This document shows positions 60,327 through 64,000 of a DNA stretch of 64,000 nt, piece by piece. Below the pieces are notes generated by a model. It ran no database searches. It worked only from the letters and a program-made list of their open reading frames with translations, and was not told the origin of the DNA. Location: NCBI RefSeq assembly GCF_036231945.1, contig NZ_CP109599.1, positions 5,421,501-5,485,500 of the forward strand, in the 5' to 3' direction. The DNA is from Streptomyces sp. NBC_01429 (lineage in GTDB: Bacteria > Actinomycetota > Actinomycetes > Streptomycetales > Streptomycetaceae). Numbering within the stretch: position 1 is the stretch's first letter; every line of letters starts with the position of its first letter. The position numbers and the translations under genes are program-made.

Positions 60327-61439
60327 GTGATCACACCCAACGGAGACCCGCTGGACCACACCGCCCATGTCGACCCGCTGGAGGGACTGCGCAGGCCCGA
60401 CGATCCGGAGTGCGACGTCTATCTGACGGGCACGGTCTTCCTCGACATCGTCTTCACCGGCCTGGACAGCGCCCCTGTGCGCGGTACCGAGTCCTGGGCG
60501 CGCGGCATGGGGTCGAGCCCCGGCGGGATCGCCAACATGGCGACCGCCCTGGCCCGGCTCGGACTGCGCACCTCGCTCTCCGCCGCCTTCGGCGACGACC
60601 ACTACGGCGAGTACTGCTGGGACGCGCTCGCGCAGGGCGAGGGCATCGACCTGTCCCGGTCGCGCACGGTCGCCGGCTGGCACTCGCCCGTCACCGTCTC
60701 CATGGCGTACGAGGGCGAGCGCACGATGGTCTCGCACGGCCACGAGGCGCCGCCGCCCGAGGGCGCCCTGCCCGAGTGCCCGCCCCGCGCGCGTGCCGCC
60801 GTCGCCGCGCTGGCACCGGGGCGCCGCGACGAGTGGATCGCCCGGTCGGCGGGGCTCGGGACCCGGATCTTCGCCGATGTCGGGTGGGACGAGACGGGCC
60901 GCTGGGACCTGGCGGGGCTGGCGGACCTGGAGCACTGCGAGGCGTTCCTGCCCAACGCCGAGGAGGCGATGCGCTACACCGGCGCCGACTGCCCCAGGGC
61001 GGCCGCCCGGCTGCTCGCGGAGCGGGTGCCGGTCGCCGTGGTCACCCTGGGCTCGGAGGGCGCGTACGCGGTGGACGGCTCCACGGGCGAGACCGCCGAG
61101 GTCCCGGCGATCGCGGTGGAGGCCATGGACCCGACGGGCGCGGGCGATGTCTTCGTGGCCGGATTCGTCACCGGTACCCTCGCCGGCTGGCCCCTCGCCG
61201 ACCGGCTGGCCTTCGCCGGGCTGACCGCCGCGCTCTCCGTGCAGGAATTCGGCGGGTCGCTGTCCGCGCCCGGCTGGGTGGAGGTCGCCGCCTGGTGGAG
61301 CTATGTGCACGGCTGCTCCGACCAGGACCCGGCGGCCCTGCGGCGCTACGGCTTCCTGGCGGACCTGCTGCCCGCGCCGACCCGGCCGTGGCCGCTGCGC
61401 AGGGCCGTACCGACGATCGGATTCGGCCGTTCGGCCTGA
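60327..61439 (+). CDS. PfkB family carbohydrate kinase
   Basis: The 370-residue product phosphorylates a sugar or nucleoside using ATP. PfkB hallmarks are GTVFLDIVFTGL near the start, GSSPGGIANMATALARLGLRT (first signature, near 65-85), and DPTGAGDVFVAGFVTG near 270 with the catalytic Asp in GAGD. The substrate is not predictable; the 30-residue N-terminal extension and 50-residue C-terminal tail are unlike ribokinase. GTG 60327 follows cgggagcccgcc, a moderate ribosome site. Confidence 0.87.
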   Translation: MITPNGDPLDHTAHVDPLEGLRRPDDPECDVYLTGTVFLDIVFTGLDSAPVRGTESWARGMGSSPGGIANMATALARLGLRTSLSAAFGDDHYGEYCWDALAQGEGIDLSRSRTVAGWHSPVTVSMAYEGERTMVSHGHEAPPPEGALPECPPRARAAVAALAPGRRDEWIARSAGLGTRIFADVGWDETGRWDLAGLADLEHCEAFLPNAEEAMRYTGADCPRAAARLLAERVPVAVVTLGSEGAYAVDGSTGETAEVPAIAVEAMDPTGAGDVFVAGFVTGTLAGWPLADRLAFAGLTAALSVQEFGGSLSAPGWVEVAAWWSYVHGCSDQDPAALRRYGFLADLLPAPTRPWPLRRAVPTIGFGRSA

Positions 61440-61610
61440 CCGGGGGAGCCCGCCGGACCGCGCGCCCCTAAAACCGGTGGGCGCTTCGCCCAGGGCGCAA
61501 GGAAAAGCACTGGGGCGCTGTCAGTGCGGAGTCGTACGCTGGTAGCCCAGAGGTTGTCGAGCAGCGAGAACCCTGCAACGGGAGGTATGTGCAGGCCACA
61601 GCGCCGGCCC

Positions 61611-62630
<1,020 letters not shown>

Positions 62631-62644
62631 AGCAGCAGCGCACC

Positions 62645-63142
62645 ATGTCGATCGACGTCAACAACGAGTCAGGTACCGAGGTCGACGAGCAGGCGATCCT
62701 CGACATCGCCCGCTACGCGCTCACCAGGATGCGTATCCACCCCCTCTCCGAACTCTCGGTGATCGTGGTGGACGACGCGGCGATGGAGCAACTGCACATC
62801 CAGTGGATGGATCTGCCGGGCCCCACCGATGTCATGTCCTTCCCGATGGACGAGCTGCGTCCGCCGGTCAAGGACGACGAGGAGCCCCCGCAGGGGCTCC
62901 TCGGTGACATCGTGCTCTGCCCGGAGGTGGCGAAGCAGCAGGGCGAGGAGGCCCCGACGCAGCACACCATGGACGAGGAGCTGCAACTGCTCACCGTGCA
63001 CGGCGTCCTGCACCTGCTCGGCTACGACCACGAAGTGCCCGAGGAGAAGGCCGAGATGTTCGGGCTCCAGGCCGCGATCGTGGACGGCTGGCGGGCCGAA
63101 CAGGGGCTGACGGGTCCGTCCCCCGCGCCGACCGTCTCGTGA
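62645..63142 (+). CDS. ybeY: rRNA maturation endoribonuclease YbeY
   Basis: It is a metal-dependent single-strand endoribonuclease in 16S rRNA maturation and ribosome quality control. The 165-residue product has the metal triad HGVLHLLGYDH (histidines near 119, 123 and 129), PTDVMSFPMDE, LLGDIVLCPEVA and SVIVVDDAAMEQLH. ATG 62645 begins MSIDVNNESGTEVDE; the start of the next gene overlaps its stop by four bases (GTGA). The acidic insert before GDIVL is a little longer than in E. coli. Confidence 0.96.
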   Translation: MSIDVNNESGTEVDEQAILDIARYALTRMRIHPLSELSVIVVDDAAMEQLHIQWMDLPGPTDVMSFPMDELRPPVKDDEEPPQGLLGDIVLCPEVAKQQGEEAPTQHTMDEELQLLTVHGVLHLLGYDHEVPEEKAEMFGLQAAIVDGWRAEQGLTGPSPAPTVS

Positions 63143-64000
63143 CCGCGCAACTGATCGCCGGCGCGGTCGCCCTGGTCGTCGTCGCCTGGCTGGCGGCGTC
63201 CGCCGAGGCGGGCCTCGCCCGCGTCTCCAGCTTCCGGGCCGCCGAGGCGGTGCGCTCGGGCCGCCGGGGCGCGGCGAAGCTCGCGCAGGTCGCCGCCGAC
63301 CCGACCCGCTATCTGAACGTGGCCCTGCTGGTGCGGGTCGCCTGCGAGATGGCGGCCGGGGTGCTGGTCACCTATGTCTGCCTGGAGGAGTTCCGGGAGA
63401 CCTGGGCGGCGCTCCTCGTCGCCATCTGTGTGATGGTCCTCGTCTCCTATGTCGCGGTAGGCGTCTCGCCGCGCACCATCGGCCGCCAGCACCCGCTGAA
63501 CACGGCCACGGCCTCCGCGTACGTCCTGCTGCCGCTGGCCCGCGTGATGGGCCCCGTCCCGCAGCTGCTGATCCTCCTCGGCAACGCGCTGACCCCCGGG
63601 AAGGGCTTCCGCAAGGGCCCGTTCGCCAGCGAGGCCGAACTGCGCGCGATGGTCGACCTCGCCGAGGCCGAGTCCCTCATCGAGGACGACGAGCGCCGGA
63701 TGGTGCACTCCGTCTTCGAGCTGGGCGACACGCTCGTACGGGAGGTCATGGTCCCGCGCACGGACCTGGTCGCCATCGAGCGCTCCAAGACGATCCGTCA
63801 GGCGCTCACGCTCGCGCTGCGCTCGGGCTTCTCGCGCATCCCCGTCACCGGGGAGAACGAGGACGACATCGTCGGCATCGTCTACCTCAAGGACCTGGCG
63901 CGCAAGACGCACATCAACCGCGACTCCGAGGCCGACCTGGTCTCCACGGCGATGCGCCCCGCCGCCTTCGTGCCCGACACGAAGAACGCGGGCGACCTGC
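63139..64000 (+). CDS. Hemolysin C / CorC-like membrane protein with CBS domains (3' end outside window)
   Basis: The visible 287 residues include a CNNM/DUF21 membrane domain with four hydrophobic spans (QLIAGAVALVVVAWLAASAEAG, CEMAAGVLVTYVCL, ALLVAICVMVLVSYVAVG, AYVLLPLARVMGPVPQLLILLG). The linker ELRAMVDLAEAESLIEDDERRMVHSVFELGDTLVREVMVPRTDLVAIE follows, then the first CBS domain (FSRIPVTGENEDDIVGIVYLKDL). Relatives transport magnesium or cobalt, or act in metal homeostasis. GTG 63139 overlaps the ybeY stop. The phoH-ybeY-CBS order is conserved in actinobacteria. Truncated by the window edge. Confidence 0.93.
   Translation, partial: MTAQLIAGAVALVVVAWLAASAEAGLARVSSFRAAEAVRSGRRGAAKLAQVAADPTRYLNVALLVRVACEMAAGVLVTYVCLEEFRETWAALLVAICVMVLVSYVAVGVSPRTIGRQHPLNTATASAYVLLPLARVMGPVPQLLILLGNALTPGKGFRKGPFASEAELRAMVDLAEAESLIEDDERRMVHSVFELGDTLVREVMVPRTDLVAIERSKTIRQALTLALRSGFSRIPVTGENEDDIVGIVYLKDLARKTHINRDSEADLVSTAMRPAAFVPDTKNAGDL

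Overview
The window is a high-GC actinobacterial chromosome segment, almost certainly Streptomyces. The reasons are the very GC-rich third codon positions, frequent GTG starts, GTGA/ATGA gene overlaps, leaderless-type promoters, and a gene order that matches the conserved core of Streptomyces chromosomes (rne, rplU, rpmA, obg ... proB, proA ... nadD, rsfS ... leuS ... comEA, comEC, holA, rpsT, lepA ... hemW, hrcA, dnaJ, rsmE, phoH, ybeY). No transposase, integrase, phage gene or CRISPR array is visible. Both ends cut a gene: an RNase E/G family protein on the left and a CBS-domain membrane protein on the right.

Layout. 1-3695: RNase E/G tail, ribosomal proteins L21 and L27 behind a strong promoter and a foldable leader, and the GTPase Obg. 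3696-16121: a cell-surface polymer island inserted between obg and proB. It holds a cytidylyltransferase-SDR fusion (probable CDP-ribitol synthesis), a membrane-attached CDP-polyol phosphotransferase, two family 2 glycosyltransferases, a complete dTDP-6-deoxyhexose set (rfbA, rfbB, rfbD and an rfbC-like gene) and a methyltransferase. 16476-19756: proline biosynthesis genes proB and proA with a small unknown gene between them. 19928-27360: spore-wall-associated membrane proteins of the SCO2584/SCO2583 type, an M48 protease, two tiny membrane proteins, nadD, a Q-rich LCP-like protein, rsfS and a histidine phosphatase.

27455-31842: two identical tRNA-Ala(GGC) genes around a small CxxC protein, then a convergent two-gene redox module: a NuoF-like flavo-iron-sulfur protein fused to a CxxHxxC ferredoxin, coupled to a ferric-reductase-like heme b membrane protein. 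32338-44135: leuS with a leucine-rich leader peptide and attenuator, a coiled-coil membrane protein, DegV, the ComEA/ComEC pair, a YceI protein, holA and rpsT. 44352-52701: lepA, an acyl-CoA synthetase behind tandem operator-like palindromes, a divergent response regulator and SpoIIE-type phosphatase pair, and hemW. 52762-64000: DUF3097 and metallo-hydrolase genes, the CIRCE-controlled hrcA-dnaJ operon, a nitronate monooxygenase-rsmE pair, HIT, RNase Z, a PfkB kinase, and the phoH-ybeY-CBS operon.

How it fits together. Much of the window serves the envelope: precursor synthesis and polymerisation of an anionic wall polymer in the island, and downstream an LCP-like protein (the family attaches such polymers to peptidoglycan) beside SCO2583/2584-type proteins associated with spore-wall assembly. 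The most unusual items are the redox pair at 28370-31842, the degenerate LCP catalytic pocket, the tandem operators at 46384-46413, the nested inverted repeat at 12441-12518, and the duplicated 3' end of dnaJ.
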